Below, in pieces: positions 17,015 to 26,428 of a stretch of DNA of 64,000 bases. The first letter of the stretch is position 1. Every line of letters starts with the position of its first letter. The stretch is from Pelagibacterium xiamenense (GTDB taxonomy: Bacteria > Pseudomonadota > Alphaproteobacteria > Rhizobiales > Devosiaceae), in assembly GCF_021166475.1 (NCBI RefSeq), contig NZ_JAJOYS010000002.1, positions 62,001 through 126,000 of the forward strand. The letters are read 5' to 3'. The position numbers and the translations under genes are program-made. The notes under the pieces were generated by a model. The model was given only the letters and a program-made list of their open reading frames with translations. It ran no database searches and was not told the DNA's origin.

Positions 17015-18030
17015 TTTCCGATCCTTTTTGCATCCCGCTGCGCAACGAGCGCCAACCGGGTCGCGGCAAACGCATGCTGCTGGCGCATGGCGGATTCTTC
17101 TCGCGTACGGACGTCCTCGAGAAACTGGGCGAAGAACGGAGTTCCGACCCCGCTGCAATCGATCCGCTGCGGCGCCTCGCCGTTGACGAGGAACAAATGG
17201 TCGGTGCCCGGCGCGCCGGCGATGTCGATATACTTGCGCAACTCGATATAGCCCTTGGTCCCGAGGATCGTCATGCGCCCGTCCCCCCAGGTGCCGAGCC
17301 CATCCGGCGTGAACCAGTCGACGCGCGCATACCCACTCGCATGCGGACTGCGGATCAGCGCCTCACCGAAATCCTCGAACCCGTTACCCTCATGCGCTCC
17401 GAACCGCCCTGTCGCACTGCTGACGACTTCGGCGTCGGTCGACCGCGTGAAGTGGAGGAACTGGTCGAACTGGTGTGCCGCGATGTCGGTGAGAATGCCG
17501 CCATACTGCTCCCTGTTCCAGAACCAGTCCGGCCGCACGTCAGCCCTGAGCTGGTGCGGCCCCAGGCCGATCGTCTGGATCACGTCGCCGATGGCGCCCT
17601 CACTGATCAGCCTGTCGGCCATCGTCGCCGAAGGGACGCCCAGACGCTCGCCGAAAAAGACGATCCATTTCCGGCCCGTTTCGGCGACGGCGTTCTCGAT
17701 GCGCGCCAGATCGTCGAGCGACGTGCACCCCGGCTTGTCGACCAGCACATCCTTGCCCGCTTCGAGCGCCTCGAGTGCGAACGCCGCGCGCTCGGAATTG
17801 ATCGCTGCGATAACGACAAACTCGGTTTCGGGATCATCGAGCAGCCGGCGGCGGTCATCGAAACGCACGAGATCCGGGAACTGGCCAGCGAACTGCTTTG
17901 CCCCCTCCGTGTCCCCCCGCGTCCACCACCCTTTGCAGGCGGCACCGGCGCCAATGAGCCCGCGCGCCATGCCAATGGCATGGCCGTGGTCAACCCCGAT
18001 GACCGCAAACTTCTGTCCGCTAGAACTCAC
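17011..18030 (-). CDS. Gfo/Idh/MocA family oxidoreductase (first of a pair)
   Basis: 339 residues, GTG start at 18028-18030. The N-terminal strand FAVIGVDHGHAIGMARGL takes the Rossmann position but has GVDHGH in place of the usual GxGxxG, a variant seen in some family members. VDKPGCTSLDDL gives the catalytic DKP-type Lys near residue 98, and the GGILTDIAAHQFDQFLHFT segment gives the substrate-side His. Overlaps the next oxidoreductase by 3 bases. Substrate unknown; two different family members in one transporter operon suggest consecutive oxidation and reduction, as in inositol or anhydrosugar routes (inference). Confidence 0.88.
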   Translation of the reverse strand: MSSSGQKFAVIGVDHGHAIGMARGLIGAGAACKGWWTRGDTEGAKQFAGQFPDLVRFDDRRRLLDDPETEFVVIAAINSERAAFALEALEAGKDVLVDKPGCTSLDDLARIENAVAETGRKWIVFFGERLGVPSATMADRLISEGAIGDVIQTIGLGPHQLRADVRPDWFWNREQYGGILTDIAAHQFDQFLHFTRSTDAEVVSSATGRFGAHEGNGFEDFGEALIRSPHASGYARVDWFTPDGLGTWGDGRMTILGTKGYIELRKYIDIAGAPGTDHLFLVNGEAPQRIDCSGVGTPFFAQFLEDVRTREESAMRQQHAFAATRLALVAQRDAKRIGK

Positions 18031-18068
18031 GCGACACCTGAAAGACTAGAGATATGACACGACGGCGG

Positions 18069-19160
18069 TCATTGCACGGCGCCGTCGCCGCTTTCCACGC
18101 GCTGGCCCTGGGCGTCGAAATAATGCGCGAAGGCGGGATCGAACGAGACGGTTGCCGTTTCGCCCATGCGCAGCTGCGCGCGGCCCGACGCGTGAACCAC
18201 CAGGATTTGCCCGGAAGCCATGCGCACATGCGCATAGATTTCGCTCCCGAGATATTCCACAAGGCTGATTTCCCCCGTCGCGGTGAACGGGCCGTCGGAA
18301 CCGAAGCTCAGATGTTCGGGGCGCACGCACACCGTGATCGTTTCGTCGGCAGTCGGCAGCGCGCCGGGAACGACGGTGCCGAAATCGTCCAACGCGATTT
18401 CCGAACCGGCGCCTGCGTGTGTCGCCTTCCCTTTGAGCATATTGATCTTGGGCGAACCGATGAACCCGGCGACGAACAGGTTCCGCGGACGGTTATAGAG
18501 TTCGAACGGCGTACCGACCTGTTCGATAATCCCTTTGTTGAGCACGACGATACGCGTTGCCATCGTCATCGCCTCGATCTGGTCGTGCGTCACGTAGATC
18601 ATCGTCGTACCGAGACGCTTGTAGAGGCTCGCAAGCTCCACGCGCATCTGCACGCGCAGTTCGGCGTCGAGGTTCGACAAAGGCTCGTCAAAGAGAAACA
18701 GCTTGGGTTCGCGCACGATGGCGCGGCCGATGGCGACGCGCTGTTTCTGGCCGCCCGAAAGCTGGCGCGGACGCCGCTCGAGCAGAGGTTCGATCTGCAG
18801 GATCTGCGCTGCGTCGGCGACGCGTTTTTCGATCTCGTCCTTGGGCATCTTGAGATTTGTGAGGCCAAAGGCGAGATTTTTCCTGACACTCATGTGCGGA
18901 TAGAGCGCATAGGACTGAAACACCATCGAAAGCTCGCGCCGTGCGGCAGGCAGTTCATTGACCACCCTGCCCCCGATCGAGATCGTTCCGTCGGTGATCT
19001 CCTCGAGCCCGGCAATCATCCGCAACAAGGTGGATTTCCCACACCCGGACGGACCGACGAGCACAAGGAACTCGCCGCTTTCGATATCGAGGTTGAGATC
19101 GTCGATCACCTCGACGGCACCGTAGCTCTTTTTGACGTTTCTAAGGCTCAGACCAGCCAT
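18069..19160 (-). CDS. sugar ABC transporter ATP-binding protein (MsmK/UgpC-type)
   Basis: 363 residues. Walker [10 protein letters not shown] near 37-45, Q-loop [11 protein letters not shown], signature LSGGQKQR, Walker [14 protein letters not shown]-loop [10 protein letters not shown], and a C-terminal regulatory TOBE/OB domain ([21 protein letters not shown]) typical of CUT1 ATPases. A single subunit dimerises to energise the two permeases encoded just upstream. 16 bases separate it from the MalG-type permease gene. Confidence 0.95.
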   Translation of the reverse strand: MAGLSLRNVKKSYGAVEVIDDLNLDIESGEFLVLVGPSGCGKSTLLRMIAGLEEITDGTISIGGRVVNELPAARRELSMVFQSYALYPHMSVRKNLAFGLTNLKMPKDEIEKRVADAAQILQIEPLLERRPRQLSGGQKQRVAIGRAIVREPKLFLFDEPLSNLDAELRVQMRVELASLYKRLGTTMIYVTHDQIEAMTMATRIVVLNKGIIEQVGTPFELYNRPRNLFVAGFIGSPKINMLKGKATHAGAGSEIALDDFGTVVPGALPTADETITVCVRPEHLSFGSDGPFTATGEISLVEYLGSEIYAHVRMASGQILVVHASGRAQLRMGETATVSFDPAFAHYFDAQGQRVESGDGAVQ

Positions 19161-19176
19161 TTTTCGTACGCCTTTC

Positions 19177-20085
19177 CTACTTGAGACCGCTCATCGCGAT
19201 ACCGCGGATGATGAGCTTTTGGAAAATAATGAAGAAGACAATGACCGGCACGATCGAGAGCACGCTCATCGCGAACATCTGTCCGTACGCCGACTGGCTC
19301 TCCTGATCGATGAACAGGCGCAGCGCGAGCGGCACGGTGTAGTTCTGGATGTCGTTGAGATAGATGAGCGGGGCCAGGAAGTCCTCCCACACCCAGATGA
19401 ACGAGAAGATCGCGGCCGTCGCCATCGCCGGAAGCGACAACGGCAGGATGATGGCCCAATAGATCTTGAAGGGTGAACACCCGTCGATCATTGCCGCCTC
19501 GTCCAGTTCGCGCGGAAGCTGCCGGAAGAACTGGATCATCAGGAAGGTGAAGAACGCATCCGACGCCAGGAATTTAGGCAGGATGAGCGGCCAATAGGTG
19601 TTGACCATGTTGAGCTGGTCAAAGAGCACATATTGCGGGATCAGCACCACATGATACGGGATCATGAGCGTCATCATCATGAGCGCGAACCAGAACCGGC
19701 GCCCCGTGAATTCGAGCCGCGCGAACGCATAGGCCGCGAACGAACACGAGAGCAGGTTTCCGATAACGCTCACAACGGTCACGAACGCCGAGTTGAGATA
19801 GAACCGGGAAAAGCTGACCCTCAGCGCATTCCAGCCCTCGGAATAATTGCTCCAATGGAATTCCGACGGCCACAGGGAAAGCCTGCCGAAAATCTCGTCG
19901 TCCGGCTTGAGCGAACTCGCCAGCATCCACAAGAGCGGATAGATCATGATGAAGGCGAAGATCAGCAGGAAGACATGCTTCAAAAGCCGCGAACGTGCTT
20001 CGCGCTTGCGGCGGCGGGCCCTGATGCCGGCGGCGACTTCGCGCGCATCCTCGCCCTGTTCGTATGAGACGGTAGCCTGGGTCAT
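19177..20085 (-). CDS. carbohydrate ABC transporter permease (MalG-type)
   Basis: 302 residues from the ATG at 20083-20085; a TTG two codons earlier overlaps the upstream TGA and could also serve, but GAGAGGGA is better spaced for the ATG. Six transmembrane segments; the EAA loop is visible as ELDEAAMIDGCSPFKIYWAIILPLSLPA near residue 195. A basic N-terminal stretch (RARRRKREARSR) precedes the first segment. Pairs with the MalF-type permease. Confidence 0.94.
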   Translation of the reverse strand: MTQATVSYEQGEDAREVAAGIRARRRKREARSRLLKHVFLLIFAFIMIYPLLWMLASSLKPDDEIFGRLSLWPSEFHWSNYSEGWNALRVSFSRFYLNSAFVTVVSVIGNLLSCSFAAYAFARLEFTGRRFWFALMMMTLMIPYHVVLIPQYVLFDQLNMVNTYWPLILPKFLASDAFFTFLMIQFFRQLPRELDEAAMIDGCSPFKIYWAIILPLSLPAMATAAIFSFIWVWEDFLAPLIYLNDIQNYTVPLALRLFIDQESQSAYGQMFAMSVLSIVPVIVFFIIFQKLIIRGIAMSGLK

Positions 20086-20087
20086 GA

Positions 20088-20981
20088 TCAATCCCTCTCG
20101 TTCTCGTAGTAGACCCAGTAGCGGGAGCTGAAAAAGGCGATCGCCGTAAAGAGCGCAATCACGATCAGAAGTACCCAGGCGAGCGCCGAGGCGTAGCCCA
20201 TGCGGAAGTATTTGAAGGCTTCTTCATAGAGATAGATCGTGAAGAACAGCAGCGAATCCGCCGGAGCGCCGTTGCCGCCGGAAATCACGAACGCATTGGT
20301 GAAGATCTTGAATGCGTCGATGGTCTGGAGCACCAGATTAAAAAAGATCACCGGGCCCAGCAGCGGCAGCGTTATGGCGAAGAACTTGCGGGTTTTCGAC
20401 GCCGCGTCGATTTCGGCGGCCTCGTAAAGATCATTCGGAATGGCACGCAATCCGGCAAGGAAGATCAGCATCGGCGCGCCGAACTGCCAGACCGCCAGCG
20501 TCACGATGGTGTAGAGCGAATAGTCCGGATTGCCCATCCAGTGCGGGCCGGCAATGCCGAAGATCGCGAGGATGGAATTGATAACGCCGTTGGCCTCGAA
20601 CACCTGACGCCACAGGATGGCGACTGCGATGCTCGCGCCCAAAATCGACGGAAGGTAGTAGACCGCCCTGTAGAGCCCGATGCCTCGGATACCCTTGTCC
20701 AGCGCCATGGCGATGCCGAGGGCGAAGATCAGCTTGGCGGGCACGGACAGGAAAACGAACGTGAACGTCACCTTCATGGACTGCCAGAAGCGGTCGTCCC
20801 AGGTGAACATATACTCGTAATTCTCGAGCCCCGCCCATTGCGGCGGCGTCAGTATGTCGTACCGCGTGAACGAAAGGTAGAGCGAGGCCAGGATCGGGCC
20901 GAGGGCCAACGCGAAAAAGCCAATAAGCCAGGGAAACAGGAATGTATATCCCGGCAGATTGCGCCGAATGAACTTGTTCAT
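20088..20981 (-). CDS. carbohydrate ABC transporter permease (MalF-type)
   Basis: 297 residues with six membrane segments. Begins MNKFIRRNLPGYTFLFPWLIGF; the EAA loop is DLYEAAEIDAASKTRKFFAITLPLLGPVIFF near residue 180; a periplasmic SFTRYDILTPPQWAGLENYEYMF segment follows TM1 as in CUT1 permeases. Separated from the binding-protein gene by a terminator-like hairpin, which should lower its expression relative to that gene. Confidence 0.94.
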   Translation of the reverse strand: MNKFIRRNLPGYTFLFPWLIGFFALALGPILASLYLSFTRYDILTPPQWAGLENYEYMFTWDDRFWQSMKVTFTFVFLSVPAKLIFALGIAMALDKGIRGIGLYRAVYYLPSILGASIAVAILWRQVFEANGVINSILAIFGIAGPHWMGNPDYSLYTIVTLAVWQFGAPMLIFLAGLRAIPNDLYEAAEIDAASKTRKFFAITLPLLGPVIFFNLVLQTIDAFKIFTNAFVISGGNGAPADSLLFFTIYLYEEAFKYFRMGYASALAWVLLIVIALFTAIAFFSSRYWVYYENERD

Positions 20982-20998
20982 GACGTTTCGTCCGTACC

Positions 20999-21038
20999 AA
21001 AAAAACCGCCGCCGGGACGGGAGGTCCCCGGCGGCGGC
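20999..21038 (-). terminator. intra-operon attenuator behind the binding-protein gene
   Basis: On the minus strand an 11-base GC-only stem (CCGCCGCCGGG at 21006-21016 paired with 21027-21037) is followed by seven U residues (A-run 20999-21005 on the plus strand). This is a textbook Rho-independent terminator, yet it lies inside the operon between the binding-protein stop (21051) and the first permease start (20981). Partial termination would give excess binding protein over permease. Confidence 0.85.
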
Positions 21039-21050
21039 AGGTGAGTGGAA

Positions 21051-22349
21051 CTAGCCCGCCCGGCGGCGAATGGCGTTCGCCTGCCCGACGAACTCCGCAG
21101 CGGCGTCGCTGATCGACTGGCGGTCGAGCAGCACCTCGGTACCGATGCGGACGAATGCATCCGTGACCTCGCCAGCGGCCGGCGGCGGCGGCGGCGGCAA
21201 CTCGCCGACATGCTTCTGCGCCTCGCTGAAATACCCCACCGAAAGCCGCTCGGCCTCCGTGAATTCGGGCGAGAGCGCCTCGCGGACCTCGGGAACCGGC
21301 GGAATGCCGCGCTCGAGTCCGAGAACCGCCGTCATCGCAGGGTCGTTGACCCAGTCGCTGATGAACTTGGCCGCAATCTCGGGATGTTCGGTGTTGGCGG
21401 ACATCGCCAGGAACATCGAGGGTTTGACGTACTGCCCCGGGACACCACCCGCCTTCTGCGGATACATCGCCGCGCCCAGAACGTCGGACGAAAGCGACTG
21501 TGCCCCCACGATCTGGTTCGACCATAGATAGGACATCGCCGTATTCTGGGTAATCAGACCCAATTCGTTCATGCCCGACCCGATCAGGCTTGCGCTCTGC
21601 TCTGCGGGCGGCACAACGCCGGCTTCGCGCATCGAACGCCAGAACTCCCAGAACTCGCCGACAACCTCTTCATTGGTCCCGATGCTGCCGTCGGCTGCGA
21701 AAAGCGGTGCCTGGCTCTGCCGGGCAAACGTTTCGAAGGCCTCGTACGCGAGCGTGTTGTCGTCGGTCCCGTAGGTGCTGCCACCGGTCGCCTCGGTAAT
21801 TTCCGTGGCGATGCGCTTGAGGTCTTCAAGCGTGTATCCATAGGGGTCGAAGGCGATGCCGACCTCGTCGAAAATCCGCGCATTGAAGAGCGCGACCTGG
21901 GTATTCGACCCGATATTGATGGCATAGAGTTCGCCGTCCACCATACCACCGGCCAGCGGACCTTCCTCGTAGGTCGAGAGATCGAGGGCACCGCCGCGGA
22001 ATTCCTCAAGCGAATGCAGCGCCCCGCGGCTGACATATTCGTCTAGATAGCGATAGTCCATCTGCACGATGTCGGGCATATTCCGGCCCGCCGTCTGCGT
22101 GGCGAGCTTCGTCCAATAGTCGCCCCAGCTTACCGTCTCGCCATCGATCTGGACGCCGGGATTGGCCTCCTCGAACAGATCGATCACGGTGAACGTGCGT
22201 TCGTCGCGGCTGGGGTTACCCCACCAGTAAAGCCGCAGCCGGGCTGCATCCTGCGCAAAGGCAGAGCGCGAAAACATCGGCAAGGTTGCGGCCGCGCCGG
22301 CACCCGCCATCAGCGACCCTACAAATCGCCTGCGATTCATTCGTGGCAT
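21051..22349 (-). CDS. ABC transporter substrate-binding protein, family 1 (CUT1)
   Basis: 432 residues. N-terminus MPRMNRRRFVGSLMAG carries a twin-arginine-like RRRF motif followed by a hydrophobic core and an AFAQ cleavage site near residue 33, so Tat export is possible. The SBP_bac_1 fold is seen in LRLYWWGNPSRDERTFTVIDLFEEANPGVQI and MPDIVQMDYRYLDEYVSRGAL, and the C-terminal GLERGIPPVPEVREAL segment. A run of six prolines is at about residue 385. First gene of the operon leading to the two permeases, ATPase and oxidoreductases. Sugar specificity cannot be assigned. Confidence 0.93.
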   Translation of the reverse strand: MPRMNRRRFVGSLMAGAGAAATLPMFSRSAFAQDAARLRLYWWGNPSRDERTFTVIDLFEEANPGVQIDGETVSWGDYWTKLATQTAGRNMPDIVQMDYRYLDEYVSRGALHSLEEFRGGALDLSTYEEGPLAGGMVDGELYAINIGSNTQVALFNARIFDEVGIAFDPYGYTLEDLKRIATEITEATGGSTYGTDDNTLAYEAFETFARQSQAPLFAADGSIGTNEEVVGEFWEFWRSMREAGVVPPAEQSASLIGSGMNELGLITQNTAMSYLWSNQIVGAQSLSSDVLGAAMYPQKAGGVPGQYVKPSMFLAMSANTEHPEIAAKFISDWVNDPAMTAVLGLERGIPPVPEVREALSPEFTEAERLSVGYFSEAQKHVGELPPPPPPAAGEVTDAFVRIGTEVLLDRQSISDAAAEFVGQANAIRRRAG

Positions 22350-22786
22350 ATATCATCCTCCCAAAAAAGATGGCTCCCCTGATCGGGGTATCCACCGGCC
22401 GGGCCTCCTCCGCCCCACCGGCACGTAAAACCAACACGGCAAACGCGCACTTGTCAATGAACTAAACAGTTAGGTACAAAAATTTATCATATCAGTCTCC
22501 GTGATATGGAGATGCTGATCATACCGGCCCGGCGGCGGCGGAATGTCCGAATCTACCTGCAAAACCGGTAGGAAGCCAATGATATAAAAAGACAATGCAG
22601 GACATGAAAATGTCTGGCCGATGCCGCCAACCAACCGGCATCATGAAAGCTATCATACATCTTTGCCACGACAATACCAGTGTTGACCGCCGGTGTTGCG
22701 GCGGGGAAAACTCGGCGTTGGCGTGGTTGCGTTGCGCGTGCTAAACGGGCTGGACGTCATAAAGCTGGGCGGGAGGCGTTAAAGCC
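22350..22786. promoter_or_regulatory. 437-base divergent intergenic region between the sugar ABC operon and nadK
   Basis: No supportable gene. Toward the minus strand it has TTGACA (plus 22450-22455) as a -35 candidate next to CTAAACAGTTAG at 22462-22473, resembling the motif before xylF. An inverted repeat CATATCA-N7-TGATATG lies at 22488-22508 and GATGCCG-N9-CGGCATC at 22620-22642. Roughly 22440-22690 is noticeably AT-richer than the surrounding genes. The nadK ribosome-binding site GGGAGG is at 22770-22776. Confidence 0.6.
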
Positions 22787-23563
22787 TTGGCACTATATAC
22801 CGATGGCAAGGTCGCCTTCGTCGCGTCCAACACCCCCGAAGCCCAGGAAGCGCGCGACGCGCTCGCCCGGCGCCACGGCGATGCGGCGCTCAGTGACGCG
22901 AGCATCATTGTTGCGCTTGGGGGTGACGGGTTGATGCTTGAAACGCTTCATCGCGTCATGGACAAGGGCATCCCCGTCTACGGCATGAATTTCGGTTCGG
23001 TCGGGTTCCTGATGAACGAGTTCAGGACCGAGGCGCTCGACGTCCGCCTGCGCGCGGCCCTGCCAACCACCATCCACCCGCTCAAGATGGACGTCGTTCA
23101 GGCGGACGGGACAACCGCCAAGGCGCTCGCGCTCAACGAGGTCTCACTGTTCCGTTCGACCTACCAGGCCGCCAAGATCGAGATCAAGATCGATGGCGAG
23201 GTGCGGCTCGATGAGCTGACCTGCGACGGCATCATCGTCGCAACCCCGGCGGGCTCCACGGCCTATAACCTTTCCGCACACGGGCCTATCCTGCCCATCA
23301 CCGCGCCCCTTCTCGCCCTGACGCCGATTTCACCATTCCGACCCCGCCGCTGGCGCGGCGCGATTCTGTCCAACCGCGCCAATATCCGGTTCCGCACGCT
23401 CGAAGCCCAGAAGCGCCCGGTGAGCGCGGTGGCCGACAATGTGGAGTTCGAAGACGTCCGCGAGGTCCACGTTCAGGAGGACCGCCGCCATTCGGTGACG
23501 CTGCTGTTTGACCCCGGCCACAGCCTCGACGAACGGATCCTCGTCGAACAGTTCCGGTATTAG
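22787..23563 (+). CDS. nadK: NAD kinase
   Basis: 258 residues, the usual length in alphaproteobacteria, with a TTG start at 22787 supported by GGGAGG 10 bases upstream. Motifs: GGDG at 45-48 (phosphate-binding loop and catalytic Asp), ALNEVSLFR near 115, and the glycine-rich [19 protein letters not shown] near 150. It phosphorylates NAD to NADP. The C-terminal [21 protein letters not shown] completes the family. Convergent with the DUF2336 gene, overlapping it by 4 bases. Confidence 0.95.
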   Translation: MALYTDGKVAFVASNTPEAQEARDALARRHGDAALSDASIIVALGGDGLMLETLHRVMDKGIPVYGMNFGSVGFLMNEFRTEALDVRLRAALPTTIHPLKMDVVQADGTTAKALALNEVSLFRSTYQAAKIEIKIDGEVRLDELTCDGIIVATPAGSTAYNLSAHGPILPITAPLLALTPISPFRPRRWRGAILSNRANIRFRTLEAQKRPVSAVADNVEFEDVREVHVQEDRRHSVTLLFDPGHSLDERILVEQFRY

Positions 23564-24768
23564 GCGGCCGGCAGCGTGAGGCGGTTAGGACGATCGTCCG
23601 GCACCATGACAGCATCGGGCACTTCGGCCGCGAAAGCCGGCATCACCCCGCGCGCGGCGGCGCGGGCAAGCGCGATGTTCTGTTCGTTGAGGTAGGCGAA
23701 TACCTCATCGAGCGTGCCGGGAATATCGCCCTCGTGTTCGGTGATCAACTCTTCGATCAGAAGCGAGACGATGAAATGGCGTGCCGCCAGATCGTCAGCG
23801 AGATCAGCGGTCCGGGCGTGCGAAACCATGCGCGCGAGGAGATTGCGCACCGGAGCGGAGAATCCGCAGCGCGCAAAAAGCGCGTTGAGCGCCGCGCGGC
23901 TGCCACCGTCGAGGATGGTGAATACCTTGGCGCGCGGGGTTTCGGCGAGCTCGGCAAGGCAATCGGCGAAAAACAGCACCTGCCCGTGCACGAGTGCGTG
24001 CAACATCAGCCGGGCATTGACCGCGTCAGCTTCGATCAGCGCCTTGGCGTAGTGCACCCTGCCCCGCCCCGCTTCGCGCTCGCCGATGGATGTCGTCGCC
24101 GTATCGCAAGCGTCGCGCATCAATCGATCGAGCCGGCGCGGCTGGATCGCGCCTTTGACGATCCGCGTGCCCATCAGGGCCTCGCGCACCTGCCCTACAA
24201 GATGACGGCGGGCGAGGCCGGGCAAATCCTTGCGCTTTAAAAGCGCGCCACGCGTCCGCGCATCCTCGCCCCAGCGCTCCGCGAGAACCATCAGTTCGTC
24301 CTCCGGCAACGCAATATCGTCGCGCGCGAGGACGCGGATACAAAGGTCCGGATCCTCGATCCGCACGAGCGCGAGCGCCACACGTGTGCTCAGGGCCGGA
24401 CGCATCGTCATCACCGCCAGCATATCGGGGTCGCCCGAGCGGATGATGCCGATAAGATCGGCGTCGAGCAGAACGGGCGAGAATTGAACCACCGCGCGGG
24501 AGATGACCGGCGCATCCTGCGCCAGTGCCAGCATGATTGGACGCGGCGCGTGTTCCGAATGCAAAAGCCCGTACGCAAGCGCTGCGCGCACCTTCACCGA
24601 GCGGTCGTCGAGGAAATTCATAAGCGCCGCGTAAAGCGCGGCCTGTTCGTCGGCGGGCCCACGATGCCCCAGATACGCCATCGCCGCGATATGCGCGGCC
24701 TGCCCGCGCTCCTCGCTGTCGCAAGACTGACTCAACTGAACATAACGCTGATAGGCGACCATACTCAT
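23560..24768 (-). CDS. DUF2336 domain-containing protein
   Basis: 402 residues from the ATG at 24766-24768; another ATG at 24760-24762 has a better spaced GGGGA element, and a TTG at 24799 has none. All-helical with HEAT-like periodicity: [44 protein letters not shown], then [26 protein letters not shown], the hallmark region of DUF2336 proteins of alphaproteobacteria. Cytoplasmic. Function is not established; members are often found near cell-envelope or signalling genes. Upstream on the same strand is a lytic transglycosylase gene with a CtrA-type box. Confidence 0.85.
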   Translation of the reverse strand: MSMVAYQRYVQLSQSCDSEERGQAAHIAAMAYLGHRGPADEQAALYAALMNFLDDRSVKVRAALAYGLLHSEHAPRPIMLALAQDAPVISRAVVQFSPVLLDADLIGIIRSGDPDMLAVMTMRPALSTRVALALVRIEDPDLCIRVLARDDIALPEDELMVLAERWGEDARTRGALLKRKDLPGLARRHLVGQVREALMGTRIVKGAIQPRRLDRLMRDACDTATTSIGEREAGRGRVHYAKALIEADAVNARLMLHALVHGQVLFFADCLAELAETPRAKVFTILDGGSRAALNALFARCGFSAPVRNLLARMVSHARTADLADDLAARHFIVSLLIEELITEHEGDIPGTLDEVFAYLNEQNIALARAAARGVMPAFAAEVPDAVMVPDDRPNRLTLPAA

Positions 24769-24847
24769 CCCCGGTACTGATCCGGTCACCCTAAAGCGCA
24801 AGATTTAAGGATTGGTTCACTATAACCGGGTGCGCGAAACGGGGGCG

Positions 24848-25669
24848 TTATTCGTCCCCGTAAAGCCCCGAAAACAAGGGGCGCCCGCCCCCGCCGGAGA
24901 CCTCTGTATTGAGCGGCGACCCGGTCGCACCCTCGACCTGGGTGCTGAAAAGCGAGGTGAACGAAACGCCCTCTGGCATGACCGGCCCCTCGATCTCGAA
25001 CCGCGAAGGCAGCGGTTCGGCGCTCGCCAATTGCTGGGTCGCAAATTGAGCATTGGGCAGGCTGGTTCCGTTGTGACGCGCAACGAGCGCCTCATAGACC
25101 TCGCGCACGGTTCGCGGCTGGCCGTTCTCATAGAAAATGGCCCTGTTTGCCGCGGCGGGGCGGGGGAAAAGCTCGGCGGCGATGGCATTGGGCTGGCTCA
25201 AACCAGCTTCGAAGAACCGCTCCGCGCCGCGCGCTCCGAGAAAATGCGCGATGTAGAGTTCGCCCGGACTGGGCATGCGCCCGAACTTCTGCTGCAGATA
25301 GTCGCCATTGCGCCGGGTGAACGCCGCAGCCATATCCGCCGCGACTTCCGGATTACGGCGCAGGTCCAGGATCTGTTCGCGCACGTTCGGGTCGCGCACG
25401 AACAATTCTCCGTCCTCGCCCTCGATATGCGCGGCGAGATCGGCATAGCCCAAACGCGGTCCCTCGTACTTCATCACCTCGAGCCAGGTGCTCTCGATGA
25501 ACTGGAACAGCCCTGTCGCAGAGGAGGTCGAAGCTTCCGCGTTGGGATTGAGGCTGCTTTCGCGAATGGCCGTCTGCACCAGATAGTCGAAATCCACGCC
25601 ATTGCGCTGCCCTGCCCTGTCGATGGCGTAAGCGAGCGGCGGCGGAATGGAGGAGACGGATAACGGCAT
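24848..25669 (-). CDS. lytic transglycosylase domain-containing protein
   Basis: 273 residues. SLT-like lysozyme domain at the N-terminus: AIRESSLNPNAEASTSSATGLFQFIESTWLEVM, with catalytic Glu37 and the GLFQF motif; AHFLGARGAERFF further on matches flagellar or secretion-associated transglycosylases. No signal peptide was seen, so export by a dedicated system or a missed start is possible. Such enzymes cut the MurNAc-GlcNAc bond of peptidoglycan. A perfect TTAA-N7-TTAA box lies 53-67 bases upstream. Confidence 0.85.
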   Translation of the reverse strand: MPLSVSSIPPPLAYAIDRAGQRNGVDFDYLVQTAIRESSLNPNAEASTSSATGLFQFIESTWLEVMKYEGPRLGYADLAAHIEGEDGELFVRDPNVREQILDLRRNPEVAADMAAAFTRRNGDYLQQKFGRMPSPGELYIAHFLGARGAERFFEAGLSQPNAIAAELFPRPAAANRAIFYENGQPRTVREVYEALVARHNGTSLPNAQFATQQLASAEPLPSRFEIEGPVMPEGVSFTSLFSTQVEGATGSPLNTEVSGGGGRPLFSGLYGDE

Positions 25670-25721
25670 GACCTGAGCACGATTCGAAGTAAAGTTTATG
25701 GTTAATAAAACCCTACCGGGG

Positions 25722-25736
25722 TTAATCCGCGGTTAA
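25722..25736. promoter_or_regulatory. CtrA-type box upstream of the lytic transglycosylase gene
   Basis: TTAA at 25722-25725 and TTAA at 25733-25736, separated by 7 bases and followed by C, matching the alphaproteobacterial CtrA consensus TTAA-N7-TTAAC. It overlaps the nitroreductase stop codon and lies 53 bases before the start at 25669. A further GGTTAA half-site is at 25700-25705. Confidence 0.55.
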
Positions 25737-26311
25737 CCTTCCCATTTCGAGGTGATCGCGGCGACGTCGGGACGATCACGCTCTTCGAGCCGCGCCTGCG
25801 GCGTGCCGATATGGACGAAGCCCACGAAGCGCTCGCCTTCTTTGGCCCCAAGCATGGCGGATGCCTCCTCGTCGTATGAGAACCAGCGCGTCACCCAATG
25901 CGCGCCGAACCCCAGCGCGTTGGCGGCATGGCACAGATTGAAGCAGGCATTGCCGGCGGCAAGCAATTGTTCGAACTCGGGGATTTTGACATGCGGTGCG
26001 GCGGTGCTGACGACCCCGACAGTAACCGGCGCCGGCAGAAACTGCCCGCGTTCGAGATCGAGTTGGGCCTGGGAAATTTCCGGGTTCTTCCGCCGGGCGA
26101 TCTCGGCGAGTTTTTCACCGGCCTTGTCTCGCGCATCGCCCTCGAAAACGATGAAGCGCCACGGCGCAAGCTTGCCGTGATCAGGCACACGGCTGGCGAT
26201 CGTGAGCATCTCGGTGAGCTCGTCGGCGTCCGGGCCAGGTGCCTCCAGGAACGGTGCGGTGACCGTACGGCGGGACGAAAGATATGCACGCAGGGCCGCA
26301 TTAACGCTCAT
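25733..26311 (-). CDS. nitroreductase family protein (YdjA-like)
   Basis: 192 residues from the ATG at 26309-26311, which has AAAGGA 11 bases upstream; the longer open frame upstream is antisense to the next gene. FMN-binding features: SSRRTVTAPFLEAPGPD near residues 12-28, ASRVPDHGKLAPWRFIVFEGDAR, and the C-terminal FVHIGTPQARLEERDRPDV. Dimeric flavoprotein reducing nitro compounds or quinones with NAD(P)H. Divergent from an exported protein of unknown role. Confidence 0.9.
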   Translation of the reverse strand: MSVNAALRAYLSSRRTVTAPFLEAPGPDADELTEMLTIASRVPDHGKLAPWRFIVFEGDARDKAGEKLAEIARRKNPEISQAQLDLERGQFLPAPVTVGVVSTAAPHVKIPEFEQLLAAGNACFNLCHAANALGFGAHWVTRWFSYDEEASAMLGAKEGERFVGFVHIGTPQARLEERDRPDVAAITSKWEG

Positions 26312-26428
26312 TGGTCTAGAATCCTTTGCTGCTTGCTCTATTTGTCCCCTTATGACACAGCTTTTCCGCAATCCAAGATTAGGAATCGCGCCTGACGCGT
26401 ACGAAACGAAAGCGAAGTCGACCTGCCA

